Positions 26,655 to 35,047 of a stretch of 64,000 bases of DNA are shown piece by piece. Position 1 is the stretch's first letter. Every line of letters begins with the position of its first letter. Location: contig CP077096.1 in assembly GCA_014268975.2 (NCBI GenBank), forward strand, positions 1,076,501 through 1,140,500, given 5' to 3'. The notes beneath the pieces were generated by a model. It saw nothing but the letters and a program-made list of their open reading frames with translations. It was not told the DNA's origin and made no database searches. The DNA is from Pseudomonas wayambapalatensis. Its GTDB lineage: Bacteria; Pseudomonadota; Gammaproteobacteria; Pseudomonadales; Pseudomonadaceae. The position numbers and the translations under genes are program-made.

Positions 26655-29486
26655 TCAGGCCAGCTCTTCGGCCTGATCCTCACGCACGATTGCCTTCACT
26701 TCATCCCGCCGACTGATGTACTTCCAGTCCGCCTCGTCGATGTAGATCCCGTTCGGCCCACTGCCGCCTTCCAGATCGATCGCCACGCGCGCCGACACCT
26801 GCGGCTTCACGCTCGCCAGGATAGGTACGAAGCCCAGCTGCTGGCTGGTCTCCAGCAATGCCGCCTGGTTGCGTTCGTCGATGTCCGCCGCTTCGTCGAG
26901 GTAGTAGGGCAGGCGAATGCGCCCGGCCAGGTCGCGGTCCATCAGGTGCAGCAACAGGTACATGTTGGTCAGCGCCTTGATGGTCATGGTGGTGCCGTTG
27001 GAAGCGGCGCCGTCGATGTCGGCGTGGATCACCGGCTGGCTGTTGATCTTGGTGATCTCGAAGGCCAGCTCGAACAGGTCTTTCAGGCCCAGCTGGTTGT
27101 GGTTGGCCGCTACCAGTCGCGCCAGGTACTCCTTGGCCTCTTCGTTCTTGTGATCCTGCTCGGCGCTCTGCGTGAGATCGAACACCGACAGCGTTTCGCC
27201 TTCCTCGTACTGGCCGGCACTGTGGATGATCTGGTCGATGTGCTTGAGCGCTTCCTTGTTCGGCGCCAGCACCACGCGGAAGCTCTCCAGGTTGGACACC
27301 TGGCGCTTGTTGATCTCGCGGTTGAACAGCGCCAGCTGGTGCTCGAGGCTGTCGTAGTCGCTGCGGATGTTGCGCAGGGTCCGGGCGATGTCGGTGACCG
27401 CCGCGCGGCGCGCCTTGGCCAGGGTGAGGGCTTCCTCGGTGCGGTGCGAGTAGGCGTTGATCAGCAGCATCAGGCGACGTTCCATGTCGTCTTCGCTGTC
27501 GAACTTGGCCACGCCTTTCAGGCGCACCTGGGCGTACAGCGCCTCGATCTGGTTATCGACGCGCTGCAGCGCCTGCCAGCTGTCCTGGTAGTCGTTGAGC
27601 AGCGGCAGCAGGTTGTCCATCGAGTCATCGACCGGCTCCATGAACGGCGTGCCGAACGGCAGGTCGGCCGGCAGCAGCTGGCGGCGGCGCAGGGCGTCGT
27701 CCAGGGTGCGCTGCTTGGCTTCCATGTCGGCGATCTGGCGGCCAACCAGTTGCAGCTTGGCCGACAACTGCTGGACGCGCTCGGTGAAGGCGTCACTGGA
27801 GCGCTTGAGCTCGTCCTGGGCGGCTTCGAACTGCGCCAGTTGCTCCATTTTCTCGGGCTCTTCGGCGCTCAGGGTCTCGGTGCGGCGGAAGTCTTCCAGG
27901 GCCTTCTGCGCATCCAGCACCTGCTGGTACAGCGCCTCGGTCTGGGCTTTGCTCGCGGCGCGGTCCAGGGCTACGGCCTGCTGGGTCTTGAGCTGCTTGA
28001 GCTCCTTTTCCAGGCGCTCTTTCTGATCGCGCAGGGCGGCACGGTCGGCCAGGGCCTGCAGTGCGGGCGGCTCGATGTGCGACAGGTCGATGGACAGGCC
28101 CGGCACTTCGAAGCGCTCGCCCTTGAAGCTGTCGAGCACGCCTTCAAGCGTCTTGACCCACAGGTCGCTGTCGTCCAGCTCGATGCCCCGATCGCCCAGC
28201 GGCAGGCTGAACAGCGCGCCATTGAACAGGCGCATCAGGCGATCGACATCCTGCTGCGAGAACTCCTCACGCAGGCGTGCGTAGCTGTTGTTGTCGGCGT
28301 GCTCGAGCTGTTGCTTGACCGCCTTGACGCGTTTTTCCAGGTCGCGCACGCGCTCGTCGAGGTCTTCGGCGGAGAACTGGCGCGACTGCGCCAGGGCGCC
28401 GGCCAGTTCGTCGTGGGCGTCCTTGGCGGCGAGCAGTTGCTGCTCCAGCACCTTGACGTCATCGACCAGGGCGAAGCGGTGCTTGAGCACCGACAGCTCG
28501 CCGAGCCAGCGCTGGATGCCGGTGATTTCGCGCTCCAGGCGCATCAGCTCCTGGGTGCCGCCACGCTGGTCGTTCTGCAGGCCATCCTGCTCGGCGCGGT
28601 AGTGCTCGGCCTGGATCACCAGCTCTTCCTTGCGCGCTACGGCGTAGTCCTGCCAGGTGCCGAGCAGGCTGTCGAGCAGGGGGGAGAGACGGTGCAGCTT
28701 GCCGCGCAGGATGTCGCGCTGGGCCACGCCGCCGGCAAGTGCCTCGACCAGCGGGCCGGCAGCGACCAGGGCGTTGTAGTCCTGCTCCATGCGGCGCACG
28801 TCGCGGAAGGCTTCTTCGCAGGCGGCGATGTAGTCGACGCTGCCCGAGCGCAGGCTGTGCTCGAAGGCATCCAGGAACAGCTGCTTGAGCTTGGCGGCGG
28901 TGATCTCGCGCATGTGCAGCAGGTTGATGAACAACGCGCGGAAGGTCTTCAGGCTCTGCTCGCTGGTCGAGCGCAGCGGGATCAGGGTCAGGTCCAGCGG
29001 CACCGAGGTGTGGCCGCCGACCAGCAGCCGGCGCAGTTCGTCCGGCTTGAGTTCGTAGGCCTTGAGGCCGTTGCGCTCGAGGTTGGTGAACAGCTCCTTC
29101 TGGCGCAGGCAGGTGTCGTCTTTCTGGTAGTGGGCCAGGTCCAGCTCGCCCTGATAGGCGAAGAACTGGTGGCCGAAGCCGCCGCCGGGGCCGCGACCGA
29201 CCACGCCGATCACGTGCGGGCCGTGGGGCAGGTTCAGTTCGCAGAGGATGTAGCTGGTGTCGCTGGCGAAGTAGAAGCGCCGCGACTGCTCCAGGCTGTA
29301 CTTGCCGAAGCTCATGTCCGACATGCGCGCCAGGATCGGGAACTGCAGGGCGTTGATCGACGCCGATTTACCCAGGTTGTTCGCGCCATAGACCGACAGC
29401 GGGTGTTCCAGCGGGAACAGGCCGAGGCTGTAGCCGGCGGTGTTGAGCAGTGCGAAGCGGCGAATGCCGTAGCGTTCCTGGCTCAT
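26655..29486 (-). CDS. mksB: Condensin SMC-like ATPase MksB
   Basis: A 943-residue MukB/SMC-like protein. Walker A GANNLGKS is at residues 34-41. Long coiled-coil segments, rich in Glu, Gln, Lys and Leu, occupy about 260-450 and 500-780, around a hinge-like region near 460-500. Walker B LPYYLDEAADID is near 857-868. Mks condensins help organise and segregate the chromosome. Its start overlaps the mksE stop by four bases (ATGA), so it is the last gene of mksFEB. Some databases swap the MksB and MksF names; here MksB means the ATPase. Confidence 0.92.
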   Translation of the reverse strand: MSQERYGIRRFALLNTAGYSLGLFPLEHPLSVYGANNLGKSASINALQFPILARMSDMSFGKYSLEQSRRFYFASDTSYILCELNLPHGPHVIGVVGRGPGGGFGHQFFAYQGELDLAHYQKDDTCLRQKELFTNLERNGLKAYELKPDELRRLLVGGHTSVPLDLTLIPLRSTSEQSLKTFRALFINLLHMREITAAKLKQLFLDAFEHSLRSGSVDYIAACEEAFRDVRRMEQDYNALVAAGPLVEALAGGVAQRDILRGKLHRLSPLLDSLLGTWQDYAVARKEELVIQAEHYRAEQDGLQNDQRGGTQELMRLEREITGIQRWLGELSVLKHRFALVDDVKVLEQQLLAAKDAHDELAGALAQSRQFSAEDLDERVRDLEKRVKAVKQQLEHADNNSYARLREEFSQQDVDRLMRLFNGALFSLPLGDRGIELDDSDLWVKTLEGVLDSFKGERFEVPGLSIDLSHIEPPALQALADRAALRDQKERLEKELKQLKTQQAVALDRAASKAQTEALYQQVLDAQKALEDFRRTETLSAEEPEKMEQLAQFEAAQDELKRSSDAFTERVQQLSAKLQLVGRQIADMEAKQRTLDDALRRRQLLPADLPFGTPFMEPVDDSMDNLLPLLNDYQDSWQALQRVDNQIEALYAQVRLKGVAKFDSEDDMERRLMLLINAYSHRTEEALTLAKARRAAVTDIARTLRNIRSDYDSLEHQLALFNREINKRQVSNLESFRVVLAPNKEALKHIDQIIHSAGQYEEGETLSVFDLTQSAEQDHKNEEAKEYLARLVAANHNQLGLKDLFELAFEITKINSQPVIHADIDGAASNGTTMTIKALTNMYLLLHLMDRDLAGRIRLPYYLDEAADIDERNQAALLETSQQLGFVPILASVKPQVSARVAIDLEGGSGPNGIYIDEADWKYISRRDEVKAIVREDQAEELA

Positions 29487-30190
29487 GCGTCAATCTCCTG
29501 TTGCTCTTCGCGGATGGCCCGGGCCAGGGCGTCTTCTTCGCTCTCTTCGCCCTCGAAGGGGGTGAGGTCGAGCGGATCGTCGGTGCGGTTGAGTTGTTCC
29601 GGGGTTTCTTCCTCGACCAGCACCGGGACCGGCAGCGGCAGGTCGCTGTGCAGGGTGGCGGCCAGGTCGCGGTCCTGCTGGACCGACAGGCACACATCGA
29701 GGAAGCGGTGCATCGGCGGCAGGAAGCGGTAGATGCCGCCTTCTTCATGGGCGAAGCCCAGCTGGGTCATGCGGCGCAGGATTTTCTCTTCGAGCTCCTC
29801 GACCGTCTGCACTTCGGCTTGCAGGAACAGGTCGCGGTATTTTTCCAGCAGCGAGGGCAACTCGTCGCGGCCGATGCTGCCGCCGTCGAGCACGGCCATC
29901 GGGTCGCGGCCCTGGTCGGCCAGGTGCTCAACCAGGATGAAGGTGAACAGCGACAGGCGCTGGGCGGTCTTGTTGACCTGCGCGGCGGCCTGTTCGGGGA
30001 CGAAGTAGTAGAAGCCGCGGGTGTCGCAGACCAGCTCGAAACCGAGCGCCTTGAACAGGGTGCGGTACTGGTCCTGGAAGTTCGACAGTTGCGCGTACAG
30101 TTCCGGATCGCGGCGGCTGACGTGGAAACCCTTGAACAGCTCGCGGAAGATCGGCGCGAGCTGGGACAGTTCGGAAAGATCAAGATGCAT
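29483..30190 (-). CDS. mksE: Condensin subunit MksE
   Basis: A 235-residue winged-helix-type accessory subunit (MHLDLSELSQLAPIFRELFKGF...), acidic at the C terminus (FEGEESEEDALARAIREEQQ). It corresponds to MukE. It overlaps mksF by 11 bases and mksB by 4, so the three are tightly coupled. Confidence 0.9.
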   Translation of the reverse strand: MHLDLSELSQLAPIFRELFKGFHVSRRDPELYAQLSNFQDQYRTLFKALGFELVCDTRGFYYFVPEQAAAQVNKTAQRLSLFTFILVEHLADQGRDPMAVLDGGSIGRDELPSLLEKYRDLFLQAEVQTVEELEEKILRRMTQLGFAHEEGGIYRFLPPMHRFLDVCLSVQQDRDLAATLHSDLPLPVPVLVEEETPEQLNRTDDPLDLTPFEGEESEEDALARAIREEQQEIDA

Positions 30191-31466
30191 TGGCTGGGCT
30201 CGCGGTGGATTCGGTGGCTGCCGGTTGTTGTTCGCGGCTGGATGTCAGGGCGAAGGAACGCAGGCTGACCAGGTGTTCGCGGGTGGTGTAGTCCTGGCGC
30301 TGCAGGCGCTCGCGGCTGAAGCGCTTTTCGCGCGAAAGGCGCGAGAACCAGTACAGCAACTCGTCGGTGGCACCTTCGGGTTCCTGCTCCAGCAGCCAGA
30401 CCATCAGGTCGGGCAGTGGCAGGGCGTCCTCGCAGCGTTCGAGCATTTCCTTGACCGTACGCGGCGCGCGCGGCAGCGGGCCCTTGTGGGTCTTGTGCGC
30501 CTTGGGGAAGCGCGCAGGTTTGGGCTCGAAGCGGGCCAGGGCGTAGACATAGGCCTCGACCTGGCTGGCGCTGCCGAGGAAGGTGCTCTGCGGCCGGGTG
30601 AACATCGGCATGGCCGCTTGCGGCACGGCGTCGATGCCCTTCTTGCGGATCACCGACAGGGCCAGTGCCGCGCCGCGGGTGACGGCGTTGTGTCGGCGTG
30701 CTTCCTCACGCAGCGGCAGCAGCAGCTCGCGGGCGTGGCGCAGGGTGAGCTGGGCGCTGGTCTGCATCTCGAGGATACGCGCGTGGGTGCGCAGCAGCAT
30801 GTCGTCGTCGACCAGGTGGCCCAGGCGCGCCTGCTCGCCCAACAGGCGCAGCAGCACGGTCTCGACCTTGCGTACGCCCTGTTCGAAGGCACCGTCGGCG
30901 TTGACCAGCTGGATCATCGGTTCGACGTATTCGTCCCAGGTCGCCAGGACCTCGGCGTAGCGCTGGCGCAGGGGGATCTGGCGGTTGCTGGTCTTGGCCC
31001 GTTCGGCCACGGCGACCAGCGCCTGTTCGTCGTTGTCGAGCTTCTTCAGGACATCGCGCACGCGCATGTCGAGCAGGCGCAACTGGCGGGCCAGGTCGTC
31101 GCTGTCGCGGTTGTCGAAGGCGTCCTGGATGTGTCCGGCCAGGCGCTCGAGGTGGCGCAGGTAGGCTTCGATCTCCAGGCACAGGCCAAGGCGGTGCTCG
31201 CGGCGCAGGTAGGCGAGGAAGTCGTGGATCTGCGCGTTGAGCTCGAAGCGGTTCGGGCTCTTGGCAACCGGGACCAGGATGTCCAGGCGAATCCACACGT
31301 CGAGCAGCTGGGTGATGTCCTGCGGCGTGCTCTCCACCTGCTGGCGGGCCAGTTGCTGACGCAGCTCGACCAGGCTCAGGGTGCCCTGGTCGAAGCGCTC
31401 GCACAGCGGCTCGATCAGGGCCCAGTGTTCGGCTAGGGCGCGCAGGACGCGCTTGGGTTCGATCAT
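30180..31466 (-). CDS. mksF: Condensin kleisin subunit MksF
   Basis: A 428-residue, mostly helical protein, MIEPKRVLRALAEHWALIEP.... It is the first gene of mksFEB and corresponds to the kleisin MukF that bridges the ATPase heads. ATG 31466 is preferred because the frame upstream of it contains TACAAT, a likely -10 box; ATG 31511 would add 15 residues. Neither start has a strong ribosome-binding site. A flexible Ser/Thr/Ala tail ends the protein. Confidence 0.88.
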   Translation of the reverse strand: MIEPKRVLRALAEHWALIEPLCERFDQGTLSLVELRQQLARQQVESTPQDITQLLDVWIRLDILVPVAKSPNRFELNAQIHDFLAYLRREHRLGLCLEIEAYLRHLERLAGHIQDAFDNRDSDDLARQLRLLDMRVRDVLKKLDNDEQALVAVAERAKTSNRQIPLRQRYAEVLATWDEYVEPMIQLVNADGAFEQGVRKVETVLLRLLGEQARLGHLVDDDMLLRTHARILEMQTSAQLTLRHARELLLPLREEARRHNAVTRGAALALSVIRKKGIDAVPQAAMPMFTRPQSTFLGSASQVEAYVYALARFEPKPARFPKAHKTHKGPLPRAPRTVKEMLERCEDALPLPDLMVWLLEQEPEGATDELLYWFSRLSREKRFSRERLQRQDYTTREHLVSLRSFALTSSREQQPAATESTASPANAS

Positions 31467-31563
31467 TGGCGGGTCGACTCTTGCCAAATAAAAGGGGCGA
31501 TTGTACTGCATACGGGGGGGAGGATTTCACCCCTTGGTCCGGGATTTGCGTTGATCTGTGCCA

Positions 31564-31638
31564 GCCTCTTCGCGGGCAAGCCCGCTCCCACAGATACAGC
31601 GCCTGGCCCCGTGGGAGCGGGCTTGCCCGCGAAGAGGC
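31564..31638. repeat. Paired REP palindromes (REPIN-like)
   Basis: GCCTCTTCGCGGGCAAGCCC...CCAC and the inverse GTGGGAGCGGGCTTGCCCGC...GAGGC. It lies between the divergent mksF and holD-like genes, so it is upstream of both rather than at a 3' end. Confidence 0.9.
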
Positions 31639-31737
31639 CGACACAAGCAATAAATTTTTCCGCCAGCCTGTTGCGGCACGCCGCCGCCAACAGCGTTAGA
31701 ATGCCCGACTGAACCAAACCCCCCGGATACCCGAGCC

Positions 31738-32532
31738 TTGCTGACCGAACCCCGCCGCCGCGCCTACCTTTCCGCCATGCAAGTGGTGCACTGGCTGCCG
31801 CGTGCCGAACTGCCGTTCGCCGCGCCTTCGCGCCCCGAGCTGCTGTTGCCTGTGGCGCCGGTCGAGGAGCTGGATGTCGAGGTGCAGCCGGTGCGCCAGG
31901 CGCCTGCGCAGGGCGAAGCCGCGTCGGTCCATGCCCGCTCCGGCGAGCGACCGAAAATCGAGATCCCGCGCCCCGGCAGCACGCCCAAGCCTGCTGCCAA
32001 GCCGGTCGAGCGCGAAGAGGAGGCGCCCAAGGCTGCCCGTCCGTCCCCGGTGCCGCCGCCGCGTTTCGCCCTGCAACTGCTGCGCGCCGGCACGTGCCTG
32101 TTGCTGGTGGAGCTTGCCACCGGTCAGCCGTTCCAGAGCCGCGACCCTTCTTACCTGTTGCTCAAGGACATGCTGCGCGCTGCGGGCCTGCCGGACGCGC
32201 CGCAGATCATCGGCGAGCCGGTGCGCTGGCCGCTGTTCGTACGCGGCAACATGGAGCAGGGGCCGGAGGCTGCGCGTGATTTCGTCCAGGGCTTCATCCA
32301 GGCCCGCCTCGAAGAGGCCCCCTGCACCTGCCTTTGGCTCATCGGCCTGCCAGCGGTGCGTTTTGCCGGCGACGCCGATGCCCAGGCCTACTACCAATCA
32401 CTGAAGATCGACGGCCTGGGCGATGTCTGGGCATTGCCGGGTCTTGAACTGTTGATGGACGAACCGCAACGCAAGGCGGACGTCTGGAAAGCGATGCGCC
32501 AGCTGATGGCGCGCTGGAAGAGCGTTGAATGA
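31738..32532 (+). CDS. holD: Putative DNA polymerase III psi subunit (HolD-like)
   Basis: 264 residues from a TTG; ATG 31777 is an alternative. The N-terminal half is Pro/Ala-rich and low-complexity (VQPVRQAPAQGE, GSTPKPAAKPVE). The C-terminal half, from about residue 108, is a compact alpha/beta domain (FALQLLRAGTCLLLVELATG..., PCTCLWLIGLPAVRF). It overlaps rimI by four bases, as holD precedes rimI in E. coli. I recall that the P. aeruginosa psi subunit was assigned to the equivalent gene. Automatic annotation may call it TonB-like because of the proline-rich part. The assignment rests on context. Confidence 0.65.
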   Translation: MLTEPRRRAYLSAMQVVHWLPRAELPFAAPSRPELLLPVAPVEELDVEVQPVRQAPAQGEAASVHARSGERPKIEIPRPGSTPKPAAKPVEREEEAPKAARPSPVPPPRFALQLLRAGTCLLLVELATGQPFQSRDPSYLLLKDMLRAAGLPDAPQIIGEPVRWPLFVRGNMEQGPEAARDFVQGFIQARLEEAPCTCLWLIGLPAVRFAGDADAQAYYQSLKIDGLGDVWALPGLELLMDEPQRKADVWKAMRQLMARWKSVE

Positions 32533-32984
32533 GTGACTCGATCAGTTTCCGCCCGATGACCGAGGCGGATCTGGATAACGTGCTGAAGATCGAATATGCC
32601 GCCTTCAGCCACCCCTGGACCCGCGGGATCTTCCAGGATGCGCTCAAGTCCTACGAAGTGTGGCTGATGTTCGACGGCCAGCAGCAGGTAGGGCATGGCG
32701 TGATCAACGTGATCATCGACGAAGCGCACCTGCTCAACATCACGGTCAAGCCGGAGAACCAGGGGCGCGGCCTGGGCTTGCGGCTGCTCGAACACCTGAT
32801 GGCGCGTGCCTACCAGCTCAATGGGCGCGAGTGTTTCCTGGAGGTGCGTGCCAGCAACCAGTCGGCCTATCGTTTGTACGAGCGCTACGGATTCAACGAG
32901 ATCGGTCGGCGTCGCGATTACTACCCGGTCGCTGGCGGGCGTGAAGACGCCCTGGTGATGGCCTGCACCCTGTTCGAAGAGTAA
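32529..32984 (+). CDS. rimI: Ribosomal protein S18 alanine N-acetyltransferase
   Basis: A 151-residue GNAT enzyme. The acetyl-CoA motif is seen in NITVKPENQGRGLGLRLLEH (QGRGLG), and the C-terminal part EVRASNQSAYRLYERYGFNE is typical of RimI. It acetylates the N-terminal alanine of S18. ATGA overlap with the upstream gene implies coupling. It is convergent with tatD, 12 bases away. Confidence 0.94.
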   Translation: MSDSISFRPMTEADLDNVLKIEYAAFSHPWTRGIFQDALKSYEVWLMFDGQQQVGHGVINVIIDEAHLLNITVKPENQGRGLGLRLLEHLMARAYQLNGRECFLEVRASNQSAYRLYERYGFNEIGRRRDYYPVAGGREDALVMACTLFEE

Positions 32985-32996
32985 CCGCCTGCGCGG

Positions 32997-33773
32997 CTAC
33001 CAGCCGAACAGCTCACAGGCGTTGCGCGTACTGGCCTCGGCCAGCGCCACGCACTCCACCCCCATGACCTCGGCCAGCGCTCGGGCAATATCGGGCAGAT
33101 GCTCGGGGCTGTTGCGCGCGCCGGGGTGCATCACCGGCGGCATGTCTGGCGCGTCGGTCTCCAGTACCACGCTCTCCAGCGGCAAGCGCGGCAAGGTCTT
33201 GCGCAGGCGCAAGGCCTGCGGCCAGGTGGCGGCGCCACCCAGGCCCAGCTTGAAGCCGAGCTTGATGTATTCGCGGGCTTCTTCGTAGCTGCCGGCGAAG
33301 GCGTGGATGATGCCGGCGCGTGCGGGCTTGTAGCGCTTGAGGGTGGCGATCACCTGGGCGTGGCTGCGGCGTACGTGCAGCAGCGCAGGCAATTCGAAGT
33401 CGCAGGCCATCTGCAATTGCGCTTCGAACAAGGCCTGCTGGCGGTCCTTGTCGAGCTCGGGCAGGTAATAGTCCAGGCCGAACTCGCCGACCGCACACAG
33501 GCGTGGATCGCCGCGCAGGCGTTCTAGCCACGCGCGCAGTTGCGCCAGGTGTTCGGGCCGGTGCTGCTCGAGGTACACCGGGTGCAGGCCGAGGGCGGCT
33601 GGCAGGCGTGCATCGCTGCAAGCCAGGTCCCAGACCCGCTGCCAGTTGCCCTGATCCACCCCCAGTACCACCATGCGCTCGACCCCCAGCGCCGCTGCGT
33701 TGGCCAGCAGGCGCTCGCGGTCGGCGTCGAAGTCGGGGAAGTCCAGGTGGGTATGGGTGTCGATCAGGCGCAT
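32997..33773 (-). CDS. TatD family metal-dependent hydrolase/DNase
   Basis: A 258-residue TIM-barrel enzyme with the metal-binding MRLIDTHTHLDFPDFD start (HxH), a conserved glutamate in AVGEFGLDYY, and LETDAPDMPP near the C terminus. ATG 33773 lies two bases after the cra stop, so it is the second gene of a cra-tatD unit. Family members degrade DNA 3'-5' or act in quality control; the exact role here is not readable. Which E. coli paralogue (YcfH, YjjV, TatD) is closest is uncertain; the cra link suggests YjjV-like. Confidence 0.9.
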   Translation of the reverse strand: MRLIDTHTHLDFPDFDADRERLLANAAALGVERMVVLGVDQGNWQRVWDLACSDARLPAALGLHPVYLEQHRPEHLAQLRAWLERLRGDPRLCAVGEFGLDYYLPELDKDRQQALFEAQLQMACDFELPALLHVRRSHAQVIATLKRYKPARAGIIHAFAGSYEEAREYIKLGFKLGLGGAATWPQALRLRKTLPRLPLESVVLETDAPDMPPVMHPGARNSPEHLPDIARALAEVMGVECVALAEASTRNACELFGW

Positions 33774-33775
33774 GT

Positions 33776-34768
33776 TCAGGCCGAAATGCGCTGCTTGAAG
33801 GTTCGCGCCACGGCATGTACGCCTGGGGCGTAGGTCTTCTGCTCGATGGCGGCCAGGGCCAGCTCCAGTGCGGTGGCGGCGATCTGACCGTGCTGCTGGG
33901 CCATGGCGTTGACCGGCAGCGGCAGGAAGTCGAGCAACTGGTTGTCGCCGAAGGTGCCCAGTTGCAGCCCACGTGGCCCGCTGGCACGGGCTTGCAGGGC
34001 GTCGAACACGCCTTGCAGCAATACGTAGGAGGTCGTCACCAGGGCATCGGGCAGGTCGCCGAGCTCGTCGATCAGCGTTTCCATCAGGCGCTGGCCACAT
34101 GCGCGGCTGAAGGCGTCGCCTTCGTAGCGGCGAACTTCGCCATCAAAACCTTGCAGGGCCTCGTCGAACCCCCCGGCGCGGGCCTGGCTGACCGACAGCT
34201 CCGGACGCGCACCGATCAAGGCGATGCTGCGAGGCTTGCTGCCTAGCAGGCTTTCGGTGAGTTGGCGGCTGGCATCGCGGTCGTCGCTGATCACCGAGCA
34301 GAAGTGCGCGGGGTCGAGGCGGCGGTCGATGGCAATCACTGGCAGGCCCTTGCTCTGCATTTCGCGATAACTGTCATCTTCCGGCGGCAGGCAACTGGCG
34401 ACGAACAACGCATCGCAGCGGCGAGCGCGGAACAACTGCTGCAGCTGGCGTTCGCTTTCGGGCTGGTCATCACTGCTGGCGATCAGCAACTGGTAGCCAC
34501 GGGCTCGCGCGCCCTGTTCGAGCTGCTTGGCGATGCGTGCGTAGCTGGGGTTTTCCAGGTCCGGGAGGATGAAGCCGAGGGTGCGTGTGTGCCGACTGCG
34601 CAGGCCGGCAGCCTGGGGGTTGGGCGTGAAGTCGTGGGCATCGACCACGGCGCGCACCCGCTCGACGGTGGCGCTGCTGATGCGCTGCTGTTCGGCCTTG
34701 CCGTTGATGACGTAGCTGGCAGTGGTCACGGAAACACCGGCCAGACGTGCGATATCGCTGAGTTTCAC
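33776..34768 (-). CDS. cra: Fructose repressor Cra (FruR), LacI family
   Basis: A 330-residue LacI-type regulator: helix-turn-helix at residues 1-22 (MKLSDIARLAGVSVTTASYV), then a periplasmic-binding-like effector domain. The GTG at 34768 has AAGGA upstream and places the HTH at the N terminus; the longer frame from 34840 has no support. It is divergent from fruBKA. In P. putida, Cra binds the fruB operator and is released by fructose-1-phosphate. Confidence 0.95.
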   Translation of the reverse strand: MKLSDIARLAGVSVTTASYVINGKAEQQRISSATVERVRAVVDAHDFTPNPQAAGLRSRHTRTLGFILPDLENPSYARIAKQLEQGARARGYQLLIASSDDQPESERQLQQLFRARRCDALFVASCLPPEDDSYREMQSKGLPVIAIDRRLDPAHFCSVISDDRDASRQLTESLLGSKPRSIALIGARPELSVSQARAGGFDEALQGFDGEVRRYEGDAFSRACGQRLMETLIDELGDLPDALVTTSYVLLQGVFDALQARASGPRGLQLGTFGDNQLLDFLPLPVNAMAQQHGQIAATALELALAAIEQKTYAPGVHAVARTFKQRISA

Positions 34769-34926
34769 CGCATTTTCCTTGTTATTACCGGGGCAGCCTG
34801 GGGCGCCTGATCGGTTAGTCTTACTCAGAATTGTGTCCAAGTGCAGGCGACCATTGTCGCAATTGTTCCGACAAACTGGGGCTTTTTCCTACGCAGATTA
34901 TCGAGTAACGTGGCCGCCTGGTCAGA

Positions 34927-34938
34927 TTAAACGTTTCA
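34927..34938 (+). promoter_or_regulatory. Cra operator upstream of fruB
   Basis: TTAAACGTTTCA is identical to the operator reported for P. putida Cra. It lies 110 bases upstream of the fruB ATG and 159 bases from the cra start, between the divergent genes. A second, weaker TTGAACGGGAAC lies at 34947-34958. Confidence 0.85.
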
Positions 34939-35047
34939 GCATCCGATTGAACGGGAACTGCCCCTGAGCCCGCGGGTGAAAAAACGCGTTGAATCCCACA
35001 ACAATAACCTCAGTCCCGAGCGACGGGTACTGCAAAAGGAGAAGGTC

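Noticed and set aside
26946..29732. A 928-codon frame opposite mksB and similar long frames opposite the Lon-type gene, the RND gene and the autotransporters
   Set aside because: All are complements of well-supported genes and lack ribosome-binding sites and family motifs.
31499..31560. A full promoter for mksF
   Set aside because: TACAAT is a good -10 box, but no -35 box at proper spacing was found, so it is mentioned only as support for the start codon.
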